This document shows, one piece after another, positions 9,190 through 18,500 of a stretch of 64,000 nt of DNA (within the stretch, counting starts at the first letter, position 1; every line of letters begins with the position of its first letter). Made by a program: the position numbers and the translations under genes. The stretch covers positions 706,982 through 770,981 of the forward strand of contig NZ_JH636049.1 of the NCBI RefSeq assembly GCF_000258175.1, written 5' to 3'. Source of the stretch: Saccharomonospora xinjiangensis XJ-54. Its GTDB lineage: Bacteria; Actinomycetota; Actinomycetes; Mycobacteriales; Pseudonocardiaceae. The notes beneath the pieces were generated by a model that made no database searches, had not been told where the DNA came from, and saw nothing but the letters and a program-made list of their open reading frames with translations.

Positions 9190-10302
9190 CTACTCACAGA
9201 GGGCGGAGTCGAGGACGTCGAAAGACTTCTCGGCCACCGCCGTACTGAAGGTGTTCGTGACGACCGACGCGAAGCGACCGTCGTCGGTAACGCCCGTCGT
9301 GGAGACGTGCCCGGTTTCCACACCACCGTTCTTCGCCCAGTACGTGCCCCCGCACGACAGCGGGATCTCGTTGATTCCGAGCCCCACGCCACCGATGTTC
9401 CCTGGCACGGTCTTGTGCATTTCCGCCCACGCGGCGTCCGACACGACCTCACCGTCGGCCAGTGCGCGGAAGAACGTCACCGAATCCTGCAACGTGGATT
9501 CCATCGCCCCCGCCGTGGAGTAGATCGACAGCTCCACTCCGGTCGTGTTGTCTATCCACAGGTAAAATGGAGGGATTCGGCCACCCGCGTAGCCGTGGAC
9601 GAACGGCTCCGCCAGCGCCCGCTCGCCTGGCGCGGGAAACGAAGTGCCCTCAAGACCAAGCGGCTCGATGATCCGCTCGGTGATCGCGTCGCCCGCGTAC
9701 TGGCCGGTGATCTCCTCGATGAGCATGCCGAGCACCTGATAGCCGGTGTTGGAGTAGACACTTTTCTCACCGGGTCCGGCCACGGGCGGCTCGTCCATCG
9801 CCGCCCGAACCAGGTCGGCGAGCACGTAGGTGCCGTCAGGACCGGGATTGGCGTCGCTGGGGAACCGGGCCAGCCCGCTGGTGTGCTGGAGCAACTGGCG
9901 CACGGTGATGACATTGCCGTCGTAGTTGCCGGTCACGACACCGGGAAGGTACTTCTCGATCGGAGCGTCGAGTTCGACACGTCCTTCGTCCACAAGCTGG
10001 AGTACCACTGCCGCCACGAACGTTTTCGTCTGGCTGCCGCTGCGGAAATGGTCCTGCGCGGTGATCGGCCGATTCTTGCCGAACTCTGCCGTCCCCGCGG
10101 TCAGCGTCCACGCCTCGTCGGCATCTCCAGCGAACACCGCTGCTCCCGGTCCGGCGATCGACTGGTACTGGTTCAACACGGCCTGGGTCTCGGCGTGATC
10201 GTCTTCCTGCGCCTCCGCCACCGGCGCGATCACCGTCGTCACGGCCAGCGCAGCGCCGCCCGCGAGCCCGGTGAGGCGCTGTCGGTTGCTTGTCGTTGTC
10301 AT
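9190..10302 (-). CDS. secreted serine beta-lactamase-fold hydrolase / D-Ala-D-Ala carboxypeptidase-like, 370 aa
   Basis: Class C beta-lactamase/DD-peptidase superfamily (PF00144). The nucleophile motif SxxK is SQTK in FRSGSQTKTFVAAVV, and the YxN motif is YSN in VYSNTGYQVLG. ATG 10302 (MTTTSNRQRL) has AAGGGGG upstream and starts a Sec signal peptide with an Ala-rich hydrophobic core ending in VAEA before an acidic mature start (QEDDHAE). The enzyme is expected outside the cell, acting on peptidoglycan peptides, D-amino-acid peptides or esters. It stands alone. Specificity cannot be read from sequence. Confidence 0.85.
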   Translation of the reverse strand: MTTTSNRQRLTGLAGGAALAVTTVIAPVAEAQEDDHAETQAVLNQYQSIAGPGAAVFAGDADEAWTLTAGTAEFGKNRPITAQDHFRSGSQTKTFVAAVVLQLVDEGRVELDAPIEKYLPGVVTGNYDGNVITVRQLLQHTSGLARFPSDANPGPDGTYVLADLVRAAMDEPPVAGPGEKSVYSNTGYQVLGMLIEEITGQYAGDAITERIIEPLGLEGTSFPAPGERALAEPFVHGYAGGRIPPFYLWIDNTTGVELSIYSTAGAMESTLQDSVTFFRALADGEVVSDAAWAEMHKTVPGNIGGVGLGINEIPLSCGGTYWAKNGGVETGHVSTTGVTDDGRFASVVTNTFSTAVAEKSFDVLDSALCE

Positions 10303-10520
10303 TCCCGTTACCCCCTTCTGGATGGAGGTCCGCGCCTTCTCGCGGGCCCCGATGCGATGCGGCGATGACACTATGGGCACCGGGAAGCACGGACGAGGCC
10401 ATGAGGCGGCCAGGATTGGCCGGTGCCGATGACCAGGGGGAATGGTCGGTTCAGTGTGCGACTGCCGATCTTTCCCTAAGCTCAGCTACTCGTCGTTGGC
10501 AGGTCACGAGGGGCACAGAG

Positions 10521-10758
10521 GTGCGCGACGGTTCTGGCTCGCACAAGTTAGCGACGGATCTCGGGATCGCGGGGTCGGTTCTCGGGATATTGGCTTTCTT
10601 CGGGCAACCAGCGTTTGCTCGAAGCTGCGGAAGCGACCGAGGAACGGGATCTTCGCGGGAGTCTGCGTGAGGCCGCCTACGCCGTCCAAAACTGGGCGTC
10701 GAGTCGCGCAAGAGCGTCCCCGTTCCCAGTCGGTGAGCGTCAGCAGGCGAAAGGATAG
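10521..10758 (+). pseudogene. small membrane protein gene with a frameshift
   Basis: From GTG 10521, after a GAGG-rich site, the frame encodes a short N-terminus and one hydrophobic helix (LGIAGSVLGILAFFG). It then loses sense, while a shift of one base at about 10605 continues a good amphipathic helix (NQRLLEAAEATEERDLRGSL ...) to a TAG at 10756-10758. Both halves have coding-like composition; together they would be about 79 aa. It sits just upstream of the WXG100-type cluster, may be a relic of it, and is the only content I can support in 10303-10895. Confidence 0.35.
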
Positions 10759-10895
10759 CGGAAACCCAGCGCAGGTGGACCTCGCTGTGTGGGGCCGACT
10801 ACTCGAAGTGGAGCTCGTGAACTCAATGGTCAAAACAGGCGTAATGTGTGCGAAATGCCTGCGCCCATGGGGAGGCTGACGTAGAGTCCGCCAGC

Positions 10896-11609
10896 GTGAA
10901 TGACCGGAGATGGGGTTTCGAAGAGGCCGAGGACTGGGAGTATGAGAAGTCCGGTGGTCTGCCGGCCCCAGTCGCAGAACCGGAGGAAACGCTGGTCGGG
11001 CAGGACGCCGACCAGGTGGTCCAGGTGGTCGTGTCGCCTGAGGCGGATGTCGTCGCCGTGCGGTTGTCGCCGCAGTGGCGTCAGGTGGTCGATCCGCGGG
11101 CGCTGCACACGAGCGTGCTCTCCGCCGCGAACGCCGCGACGGTCAGCGCGCTGGCTCGCAGCGTCGAGCACGCTGATCTCGCGGCGGACGGCACGCCGCC
11201 GGAGAACGCCGGCGCGGACGAGTCGGCATTGACAACCCGGGATGTGCAGCGGTTGCTCGATACGGTCGAAGAGGAGTTGCGCCAGTTCACCGCGCGGCTC
11301 TCGGCGATTGTGGATCAGCCGGCGCAGGTGCGAAGTTCCGGCGGGCATGTGCAGGGCTCGGCGCAACGCGGCCAGGTGCTCGCGCTGGACATCGACAGCG
11401 CGTGGGCCGGGCAAGCCCGGCACACGGAGATCGAAACGGAACTCACCGAGGTACTACGGGGCCTGCACGAGGCCAGCACTCCGCAGGAGATGTCCGCGGG
11501 GCCGCGCGGCAGCGCGATCTCCGAATTGATGGGGCTGGCCGCGAACCCGCGCCTGCTCATGCGACGGCTCGGCATGCCGGCGCCCACCGAGCCCACTGGG
11601 GAGGGGTAG
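10896..11609 (+). CDS. YbaB/EbfC-like protein of an ESX-type locus, 237 aa
   Basis: The central part (DADQVVQVVVSPEADVVAVR, then a helix with repeated Ala) resembles the YbaB/EbfC fold that actinomycetes place next to WXG100 genes. Helical regions follow to the C-terminus. GTG 10896 (VNDRRWGFEEAEDWEYEK) was chosen over GTG 10848 because the upstream extension is Cys/His-rich and unlike protein; no strong ribosome-binding site precedes either. The next gene starts three bases after its stop, so this is the first gene of a five-gene operon. The family call is tentative. Confidence 0.6.
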   Translation: MNDRRWGFEEAEDWEYEKSGGLPAPVAEPEETLVGQDADQVVQVVVSPEADVVAVRLSPQWRQVVDPRALHTSVLSAANAATVSALARSVEHADLAADGTPPENAGADESALTTRDVQRLLDTVEEELRQFTARLSAIVDQPAQVRSSGGHVQGSAQRGQVLALDIDSAWAGQARHTEIETELTEVLRGLHEASTPQEMSAGPRGSAISELMGLAANPRLLMRRLGMPAPTEPTGEG

Positions 11610-11612
11610 GAC

Positions 11613-11927
11613 ATGGCTGACATCAAAGCCGCAGTCGCCGCACTGCGGGCCGACGCGGACATCTGGGACGGTGCGGCAACCGATTTGGACGCGCCGATAC
11701 AGACGATCGGCTCACTGGGGTTGACCGGCCACGACGTGTCGATGTATGGCGTTGACGCGGGAATCGACACTACCTACTCCGGCGCTCAGAGCTCACTGGC
11801 GAACATGTTGGGGCAGGCGGCGCAAAACTTTCGTGATCTCGCGGGTGCGTTGCGGCGCGCCGCGGACATGTACGACCAGACCGAGGCCGACAACTACGAG
11901 AACATTCAAAGCGCCGCAGGCGACTGA
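11613..11927 (+). CDS. WXG100/EspC-like type VII secretion substrate candidate, 104 aa
   Basis: Length of about 100 residues, predicted two-helix hairpin, Ala-rich, and a C-terminal YDQTE sequence fitting the YxxxD/E signal of type VII (ESX) substrates. There is no cleavable signal peptide. The central turn is SLGLTGHDVSMYG rather than a WXG, which fits the EspC-like subgroup. GGGGAGGGG lies just upstream of ATG 11613. It follows the YbaB-like gene by three bases and precedes a larger WXG-containing protein, its probable partner. Confidence 0.65.
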   Translation: MADIKAAVAALRADADIWDGAATDLDAPIQTIGSLGLTGHDVSMYGVDAGIDTTYSGAQSSLANMLGQAAQNFRDLAGALRRAADMYDQTEADNYENIQSAAGD

Positions 11928-11947
11928 GAAGGCTTGGGTGATCTGGC

Positions 11948-12691
11948 ATGACGAGCCCCGCTATCCAGCAGGCTGACGCCAAGTTCCAAGAGCTCAAGGA
12001 GAAGATCAACGAGTTTTTCGACAAGGTCAACGACGTACTGAGCTGGGTTCCCGATTCCCTCGCCTACCTGTTGGACCAGATTCAGCAAGGTCTGGACGCG
12101 CTTCGGCAGAAAATCAAGGAGTTCTGGGACCGGGTCAACCAGCTGATTGACCAGCCTGGCAGCCCGACCCGCCTGCACGAGGTAGCCGAAGACTGGGCCA
12201 ACAAGGTCGGCAACGTCATCGGCGATATCGCGGGCGATGTCGGCCTCGACAAGATGCAGACAAATCTGGACTGGGAGGGTCGCGGCGCCGAAGCATTCAA
12301 GGCCACGGTGCCCGCACAGGTTGACGGGCTGAATTCAGTCAAGGATCTGGCGGACCAGCTGCGGAGTTCGCTGGACAGCCTCGGCAACGGCATCGAGACG
12401 TTCTGGACGGCGATGGCTGTCGCGACCGGCGTGTTCGTCGTCGGCGCTGTCGCTGCGATCGCTGCCGCGTGCACCGTGGTAGGCATTCCTGCTGCCATCG
12501 CCGCCATCGCCACCGCGGCAGGGGTTTCGATCGGACTCGTCACGACCGCGATCCTGTCGTTGCAGTCGCTGACGAACACCATCTCCACCGAACAGACCTC
12601 CATCGCGCAGAAGGTGCACGACCTGGGGGACGAGTGGGCGAAGTCGAACATCGGCGCCATGCAGGAGGAGTCCGATTGGGAAGCGCGATGA
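11948..12691 (+). CDS. large WXG-type protein with hydrophobic C-terminal segment, 247 aa
   Basis: The N-terminal half is amphipathic helix with heptad-like repeats (QQADAKFQELKEKINEFFDK). A WEG turn in LDWEGRGAEAFKA at about residue 100 matches the WXG motif of type VII-associated proteins. Two strongly hydrophobic Ala/Gly/Val segments at about 157-205 could cross or insert into a membrane, followed by a helical acidic tail. I see no enzymatic toxin domain. The stop overlaps the next start by ATGA, so expression is coupled to the two membrane proteins downstream. Possible roles are an ESX substrate or a helper; not decidable here. Confidence 0.65.
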   Translation: MTSPAIQQADAKFQELKEKINEFFDKVNDVLSWVPDSLAYLLDQIQQGLDALRQKIKEFWDRVNQLIDQPGSPTRLHEVAEDWANKVGNVIGDIAGDVGLDKMQTNLDWEGRGAEAFKATVPAQVDGLNSVKDLADQLRSSLDSLGNGIETFWTAMAVATGVFVVGAVAAIAAACTVVGIPAAIAAIATAAGVSIGLVTTAILSLQSLTNTISTEQTSIAQKVHDLGDEWAKSNIGAMQEESDWEAR

Positions 12692-13134
12692 CGCTCGTCC
12701 AGTCCACGGCACGATCTGTCGCGAGTACGGCGATCGGTGTCGCCGTACTCGCGCTGACGGCACTGATCTGGCTCGGTGTCGCGGCGCCCACCGACACCCA
12801 TCCGCTATTCTACTTTGGACTGATTTTCCTCGGTGGCGGAGCGATGGGCTTGCTGTTGGCCGGGGTCGGAGCGACGGCCGCCCGATCGCGTGCCTCCACC
12901 TCCGCTGATTTCCGGTCCTTCCAGGGGATTCGCAGGCTGGTGCTCGCCATGTGGTTGTGTACCGTGGTCGCCGACGCGCTCGGCGTCCTGGTGTTGCTCG
13001 CGATCGCGGGCGGCCGAGGTAGTACACCGCTGAGCACGAGCACGTTGGCCGTCGCGTTCGCCACGGCGGCGATCACGGTGATCTGCGCCGGTTTCACGTC
13101 GGCCGTCATGCGCCGTGTGCTCCCCACGGGTTGA
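12688..13134 (+). CDS. four-helix membrane protein, 148 aa
   Basis: Four hydrophobic helices with short loops and one cytosolic Arg/Ser stretch (AARSRASTSADFRS) between helices 2 and 3. Starts at ATG 12688 in a four-base overlap with the preceding gene. No family recognised; its position suggests a membrane partner or immunity-like protein for the WXG-type protein. Confidence 0.65.
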   Translation: MTLVQSTARSVASTAIGVAVLALTALIWLGVAAPTDTHPLFYFGLIFLGGGAMGLLLAGVGATAARSRASTSADFRSFQGIRRLVLAMWLCTVVADALGVLVLLAIAGGRGSTPLSTSTLAVAFATAAITVICAGFTSAVMRRVLPTG

Positions 13135-13138
13135 CTCC

Positions 13139-13636
13139 GTGCGCCGTCGCGATCGGGGACGTCGCCGTGACTATCGCGCGATCGATCCGACCCGTGCGCG
13201 GCGCATCAGCGCGAGCGCTGCGCCACTCGCGCTCGGATCGTTCTCGCTGGCCACGGCGCTTACCGGGAGTGCGGTGTACCTGGCGGTGGGGTGGGCGACG
13301 AAGGTCCCGCTGCTGGCGATGACTGTGGGCGCGCATGGGGCGCAGGCGCTCATCGCCGCGCTCTTCGGCATCGTCACGATGTCCATGCGCAACACGGTCT
13401 CGGCTCGACGGCTCGAACTGCGATCCGCCAACGCGGTCCGCCGGAACCTGCTCGTCCTGTGGAACCTCGGCCTGCTCATGGCATGCCTGGGCTGGCTCGC
13501 TCTCGGCGTGGGTGTCACCGCCGCACCGGAGCCGATCGGTGCGCCGACGGCCTTCGTGGAGATCCTCGTGCCCGCCGTGCTCGTCGTGTACAACGGCGTT
13601 GTCGTGGTGCTGGCTCACCGCCTGCTGCGCGCCTGA
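13139..13636 (+). CDS. four-helix membrane protein, 165 aa
   Basis: The topology matches the preceding gene (four hydrophobic segments and a basic inter-helix loop VSARRLELRSANAVRRN), so the two may be distant duplicates. The start is uncertain: GTG 13139 follows the previous stop by four bases, and GTG 13115 would overlap it. No known family. Last gene of the WXG-type operon. Confidence 0.6.
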   Translation: MRRRDRGRRRDYRAIDPTRARRISASAAPLALGSFSLATALTGSAVYLAVGWATKVPLLAMTVGAHGAQALIAALFGIVTMSMRNTVSARRLELRSANAVRRNLLVLWNLGLLMACLGWLALGVGVTAAPEPIGAPTAFVEILVPAVLVVYNGVVVVLAHRLLRA

Positions 13637-13652
13637 CCTGCACGCAGCAGGC
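13620..13652 (+). terminator. hairpin terminator of the WXG-type operon
   Basis: Perfect 10-bp arms GCCTGCTGCG (13620-13629) and complement (13643-13652), spanning the stop codon of the last membrane protein. Confidence 0.6.
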
Positions 13653-14042
13653 TCGCAACGCGGCCCGCGAGCACGTGCGTGGTCCCTTTCCTGGGCCGGC
13701 TGCTCACCCGTCCGTCCGCTGATCGATCGCGGCCTCGTAGAAGGCATCCGCGAGGGCCATGATGACGGCGCTGATTCCGGGTCCGTCGCTGAAGAAGTAG
13801 TCGGCCATGGTGTTGTGGGCTTCTGGTGGTCGTGTTCCCCGTTGATGTTGCCCCGTCCACGTCGATCGACGCCTCCAGTTCATGGAGCCATCACCGCAGT
13901 ACTTATCCAGCCCACCGGGCACGCCAGCGCGCCGTCCACGGACAAAACCATGAACAACTTCCCTAACTCGCCGACAAACTGGGAGACCGAGGGCACCGCC
14001 GATAACGGTGCGACGGATAAGCCGCCAGACATCCGCCCGACG
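13653..14042. other. intergenic region at the left edge of the defence island
   Basis: No gene is supportable. A 34-codon minus-strand frame from ATG 13809 (MADYFFSDGPGISAVIMALA ...) is protein-like but has no clear ribosome-binding site and could be a remnant. No copy of the tRNA-Ile 3' end was found here by eye. Confidence 0.35.
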
Positions 14043-15527
14043 TCATCGCGTGTAGCGGGCCAGCATTGACCGTAACGTCTCGGCTCGCGAATCCGTGGGG
14101 CTCAGGTCGGCGAGTATCGACCGGACTTGCGAGGCGGCACCGGCCACGTCACCTGCAGACGCCCGCAGGCTGGCTACCTGTTGCCGTAGCTCGACCACCT
14201 CGTCGTCCCTGGCGTTGTGCTGCCGCAACCGCATGGCCAGCACGGGCTCCAGCTGCTCCAACGCTTCCGCCGCCCGCCCCAGAGCGGCATGGCACACCAC
14301 GATCTGCATCCTCCAGTGCAGGACGTCGGAGTCGTCCGCCGAACGCTCCGGTGCCACGTGCTCGACCAGCCGTTCATAGTGCACGAGAGCGCGTGCGTAA
14401 TCGCCACCGAGAAGCAGCGTGTTGGCCAACTGGAGTCGCGCGCCGCGATGTGCGCGGTCGGTCTCCCCCACTTGTGCCAGTAGGTCCTCGAGCAGTCTTG
14501 CTGCCTGCGTGAACCGTCCCGCCTCCGCCAGGTCGGCGGCTTCGTCGCGCACGGTCCGGATGTCGAGAGTTGCCGGGGAAACTCGCTGTGCCTGCTGAGA
14601 TACCGCCCGACGACGCGGAGCGAGCGGCCGCCTATACGGTCGTGTGGGGTCGGACGCCGTCGTCACGTCGTCGGTCGTGCCAGATTCCGGCTGGGGCAGG
14701 AACGGCAGCAGCCGTTCATACACTTCCTGCGCGTCGGCTGGCCGGTTCTCCGGCTCCTTGGCGAGAAGTTGGAGTACCAGTTCTTCGATGGCGATTGGGG
14801 TGTCCCGACGTTGTGGCCGTAGCCGGGGCGGTGCTTCCTCGACGTGCTGACGCATGGCTGGATACGTGCCTTCCGCAGTGAAAGGACGTTCACCGGCGAG
14901 AAGTTCATGCAGGATGCAGCCGAGTGAGTACAGGTCGCTGCGTGGACTGGGAACACCGCCGAGAACCTGTTCCGGCGACATGTAGGCCGGGCTGCCGACG
15001 GCTTCACCTGTCGCCGTGAGCCGGGTGATGTCCGCTTCGAGCAGCGCGGCGACCCCGAAGTCGAGGACAGTGACCGTGCCGTCTGGCTTGATCATCACGT
15101 TGCTTGGTTTCAGGTCGCGGTGCACCAGGGACACGGCGTGGGCCGCCGCCAGTACCGATGCCGTCTGAGCTGTCACGGCGACCGCCCACTCCAGCGGCAC
15201 GGGCTGGTGCTGTGCCAGGAAGTCGACCAGGTCGATCCCGGGGACGAGCTGCATGACGAGATACAGCTCGTCCCCTTCGGTACCAGCGTCGAACACCGCG
15301 GGCACCCCGGGATGCTCGACTCGCGCGGTCAAGCGAGCCTCGCGCAGGAATCGCTTCACGAGCGTGTCGTGTTCCGAGCGCGGCGAGAGCGCCTCCGAGC
15401 GCAACAGTTTGACGGCGACAGCGCGGTCGAGCCGCTTGTCGAAGCCCGACCAGACCTCGCCCATTCCGCCACGTCCGATCGGGGAGACGATGTCGTATCG
15501 CTGCGCCAGAGTCCGCCGTGCCGCCAT
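14043..15527 (-). CDS. soluble Ser/Thr protein kinase with TPR-like C-terminal region, 494 aa
   Basis: Hanks-type kinase: glycine loop IGRGGMGEVW (residues 17-26), VAVK lysine, HRDLKPSNVM catalytic loop, DFG, and SPAYMSPEQ activation segment, covering about residues 10-275. A Pro/Arg linker follows, then about 200 residues of helix pairs with TPR-like spacing (AGRFTQAARLLEDLL, GGDYARALVHYERLV, LGRAAEALEQLEPVL). There is no transmembrane helix and no PASTA or other sensor, unlike most actinobacterial kinases. It starts only three bases after the hsdR stop and is the last gene of a seven-gene restriction operon, which suggests it phosphorylates or is triggered by the restriction proteins. Pgl/BREX type 2 systems also carry a kinase (PglW); the role here is inference. 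Confidence 0.85.
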   Translation of the reverse strand: MAARRTLAQRYDIVSPIGRGGMGEVWSGFDKRLDRAVAVKLLRSEALSPRSEHDTLVKRFLREARLTARVEHPGVPAVFDAGTEGDELYLVMQLVPGIDLVDFLAQHQPVPLEWAVAVTAQTASVLAAAHAVSLVHRDLKPSNVMIKPDGTVTVLDFGVAALLEADITRLTATGEAVGSPAYMSPEQVLGGVPSPRSDLYSLGCILHELLAGERPFTAEGTYPAMRQHVEEAPPRLRPQRRDTPIAIEELVLQLLAKEPENRPADAQEVYERLLPFLPQPESGTTDDVTTASDPTRPYRRPLAPRRRAVSQQAQRVSPATLDIRTVRDEAADLAEAGRFTQAARLLEDLLAQVGETDRAHRGARLQLANTLLLGGDYARALVHYERLVEHVAPERSADDSDVLHWRMQIVVCHAALGRAAEALEQLEPVLAMRLRQHNARDDEVVELRQQVASLRASAGDVAGAASQVRSILADLSPTDSRAETLRSMLARYTR

Positions 15528-15530
15528 GGC

Positions 15531-18500
15531 TCAGGCCACTTCCCGCCGGAGCGACTCGTAGGCGTAACGGCGGGCGATGCTCTTCAACTCGGAGTTGAAC
15601 TCCGCGTCGTCGGCGAACTTCTGTACCGCCTTGGTGTCGTTCTCGATCCGCTCGTAGAGCTTGTCCTCGAACACCTCGTCGAAGACGTGCCCGAAGTTCT
15701 CCTCGTCGTTGGCGAACGCGGCGGCCCGCACCTGCGGCTCGGCCATCGCGGCCTCCGCCGAGCCGCGCACGATGTCACCCTCGCCGAGGTTGCTGCCGAA
15801 CCGCTCGTTGAGCTCGGCGATCAGCTCGGCCAGCGAGGTGCGAGGGCGCTCGTGCTGTCCACCGGGGCCGTCGCCGCTGAATCCTGGGAGGACCTGCTCA
15901 CCCTCGGGCGTCAGTGCCAGATCATGGTCGCCGGTCTTGCCGATCCGCAGGTGAGTCAGATCGACCTGACCGAGGTCTATACCGGGGTCCTGCCTCCGAG
16001 CCAATCGGGGAAGGAGCATCTTCCCGTAGACGTAGAGCTGTTCGAGGGAACGTTCGGCGAAACCGACGACCTGGGCGAGAAAGCCGTACTTGCGGATGTA
16101 GTCACGCAGGTCCGAGCGGAACTCCTCGGCGCGTTCCGGCTCCTCATCAAGGAGCTGGGCGAACCGGTCGCGGGCCGGATCAGTCAGCCGGTACAACTCG
16201 GCGTGCACCCGGTCCCAGGTGACCCGGTCACCAGCGTCCCGCTGCGCTCGCACGTATTCCGCGGTGAAGGCCTCCATCTCGGACTCCACGAGCAACTGGT
16301 GATCGAGCACCGCTCGCTGGGCGTCGTAAATGAGGTTCGGGTCGCTCGGAGTGGTGACCGTCGCTTCGAAGAACGGCCGGAACGCCTCCTGTATCTCCTC
16401 GGCCTCGTTCGCGAAGTCGAGTACGAACAGATCGTCCTGACCCTTCCTCGGATGCGTCCGGTTGAGCCTGGACAGGGTCTGCACCGCTGCCACGCTCTTC
16501 AGCGGCTTGTCCACATACATCGTGGTCAGCAGTGGCTGGTCGAACCCCGTCTGGTACTTCTCGGCCACGACGAGGATGCGGTATTCCTGCTTGGGGTTGC
16601 TCTCGGCGTGTTCGTCGTCGGCACGGGTGTAGGCGAACGCCTTGGGCAGTGCCGCCTCACCGATTCCGTTCAGGGACGACTCGGTGACCGTGTCGGAGTC
16701 GAGGTTGTCGACCTTGAGTTCTCCGGAGAAGGCGACGAGAACACCGCAACCGTCGTAGCCTCGCATGTCCACATAGGACTTGATTTTGCGGTAGAGCTTG
16801 ACCGCATGCTCGCGGGAGCGTGTCACCACCATCGCCTTGGCCCGTCCGCCAAGACGTCCACGGGTGTGCTTGATGAAGTGCTCCACGATGATCTCGGCCC
16901 GCTGTTGCAGGCTTGCCGGACTGAGTTCGGCGAAGCGGGCCAGGGCTGCGCTGGCTTTCCGTTCGTCGACCTCGCGTCCGTCGTCTCCCCCGGTGAGCCG
17001 CCAGTAAGTCTTGTAGGTGACGTAGTTGCGCAGCACGTCGAGGATGAAACCCTCCTCGATGGCCTGGCGCATCGAGTAGATGTGGAACGGGCGCTCGGTC
17101 TCACCGACCCGGGTTCCGAACAGCTCCAGGGTTTTCGGCTTCGGGGTCGCGGTGAACGCGAAGTAGGAGAGAGTCTCGTGCCTGCCACGCGCCAGCGCCG
17201 CCGCGGTGAGCGGATCGTTGTCCTCGTCGATGTCGTCGCTACCGAGCTTGGTCAGCACCCGCTTGAGCGCTGCCGCGGACTCACCAGATTGTGAGGAGTG
17301 CGCTTCGTCGACGACGATCGCAAACCGCTTGCCTCGCAGGCCGTCGACCTTCTCCAACACGAAGGGAAAGGTCTGGAGGGTGACGATGAGGATCTTGGTC
17401 GTCTCGCCTGCCAATGCGGCGCTGACCTGCTCGGACTTGGACCCCTCACTCTTCTCGCTGATCTTGGTGACCACCCCGGCCCGATGCTCGAACTGATAGA
17501 TGGTGTCCTGGAGTTGCCGGTCGAGCACGGAGCGATCGGTGATCACGACGACCTTGTCGAAGACCTGCTCGTTGTCGGCGGAATGCAGGTTCGACAACCG
17601 GTGGGCGAGCCAGGCGATCGTGTTCGACTTGCCGGAGCCGGCCGAGTGCTGCACCAGGTAGTTGTGTCCCGATCCGTGTTCGGCGGCGTGCGCGACCAGG
17701 CTGCGGACAGCATGCCACTGGTGGTAGCGCGGGAAGATCAGATTGCGGGCTTGGGGGCCCGGTCGGCGGCCACCACGCCGTACTTCGCCCTTTTCCAGGT
17801 GCACGAAGCGCCGGATGATGTCCAGCCACGCCTCGGGCTGCCAGACCTCTTCCCACAGGTAGGAGGTGCGATACCGGCCGGGAGCCGCAGGTGGATTGCC
17901 TGCTCCGCCATCTTCACCGGGGCCGTTGGAGCCGGTGTTGAAGGGCAAGAAGCGGGTCGTGTTCCCGGTGAGACGTGTGGTGAGGAACACCAGGTCCGGG
18001 TCGACCGCGAAGTGCACCAGGGCCCGTCTGGCGAACAGCGGTTCCTTCGGGTCGCGGTCCCGCCGGTACTGCTCCTTCGCGTGTTCCACGGTCTGGCCGG
18101 TGAGTGGGTTCTTCAACTCGGCGGTGGCGACCGGAACGCCGTTGACGAACAGCACCAGGTCGAGTTCCTTACCATGGTCGCGCTCCGAGTACGCCAGTTG
18201 CCGCGTGACCGATAACCGGTTCTGCTCGTACCGCACGAGGGCGTCGTCGGCGAGCGTGTGAGCGGGCCGGAAGTACGCGAGGCGGATCAGATGTCCCCGG
18301 TCGCGCACCCCGTGGCGGAGCACGTCCACTGCCCCGCGCTTGTCGATTTCCCGCGCGACGTGGCGAGCGAATGCCCGTTGCGCTTCCACGCTGTCGTCGC
18401 CGTAGTAACCCCGCAGCTGTTCCCACACGTCCTGCTGCGTCGCGCCGATGAAGGTGAAAAGCTGGTCGGTGTCCAGCCCCAGCTCACGGTCGTAGCCGTC

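Noticed and set aside
13615..13922. Short minus-strand frames at the left edge of the island
   Set aside because: Protein-like in parts (MADYFFSDGPGISAVIM) but no start context or homology I can name; left as an intergenic remark.
15120..17294. 724-codon plus-strand frame opposite hsdR
   Set aside because: Antisense shadow of hsdR caused by high third-position G/C; the minus strand has all helicase motifs.
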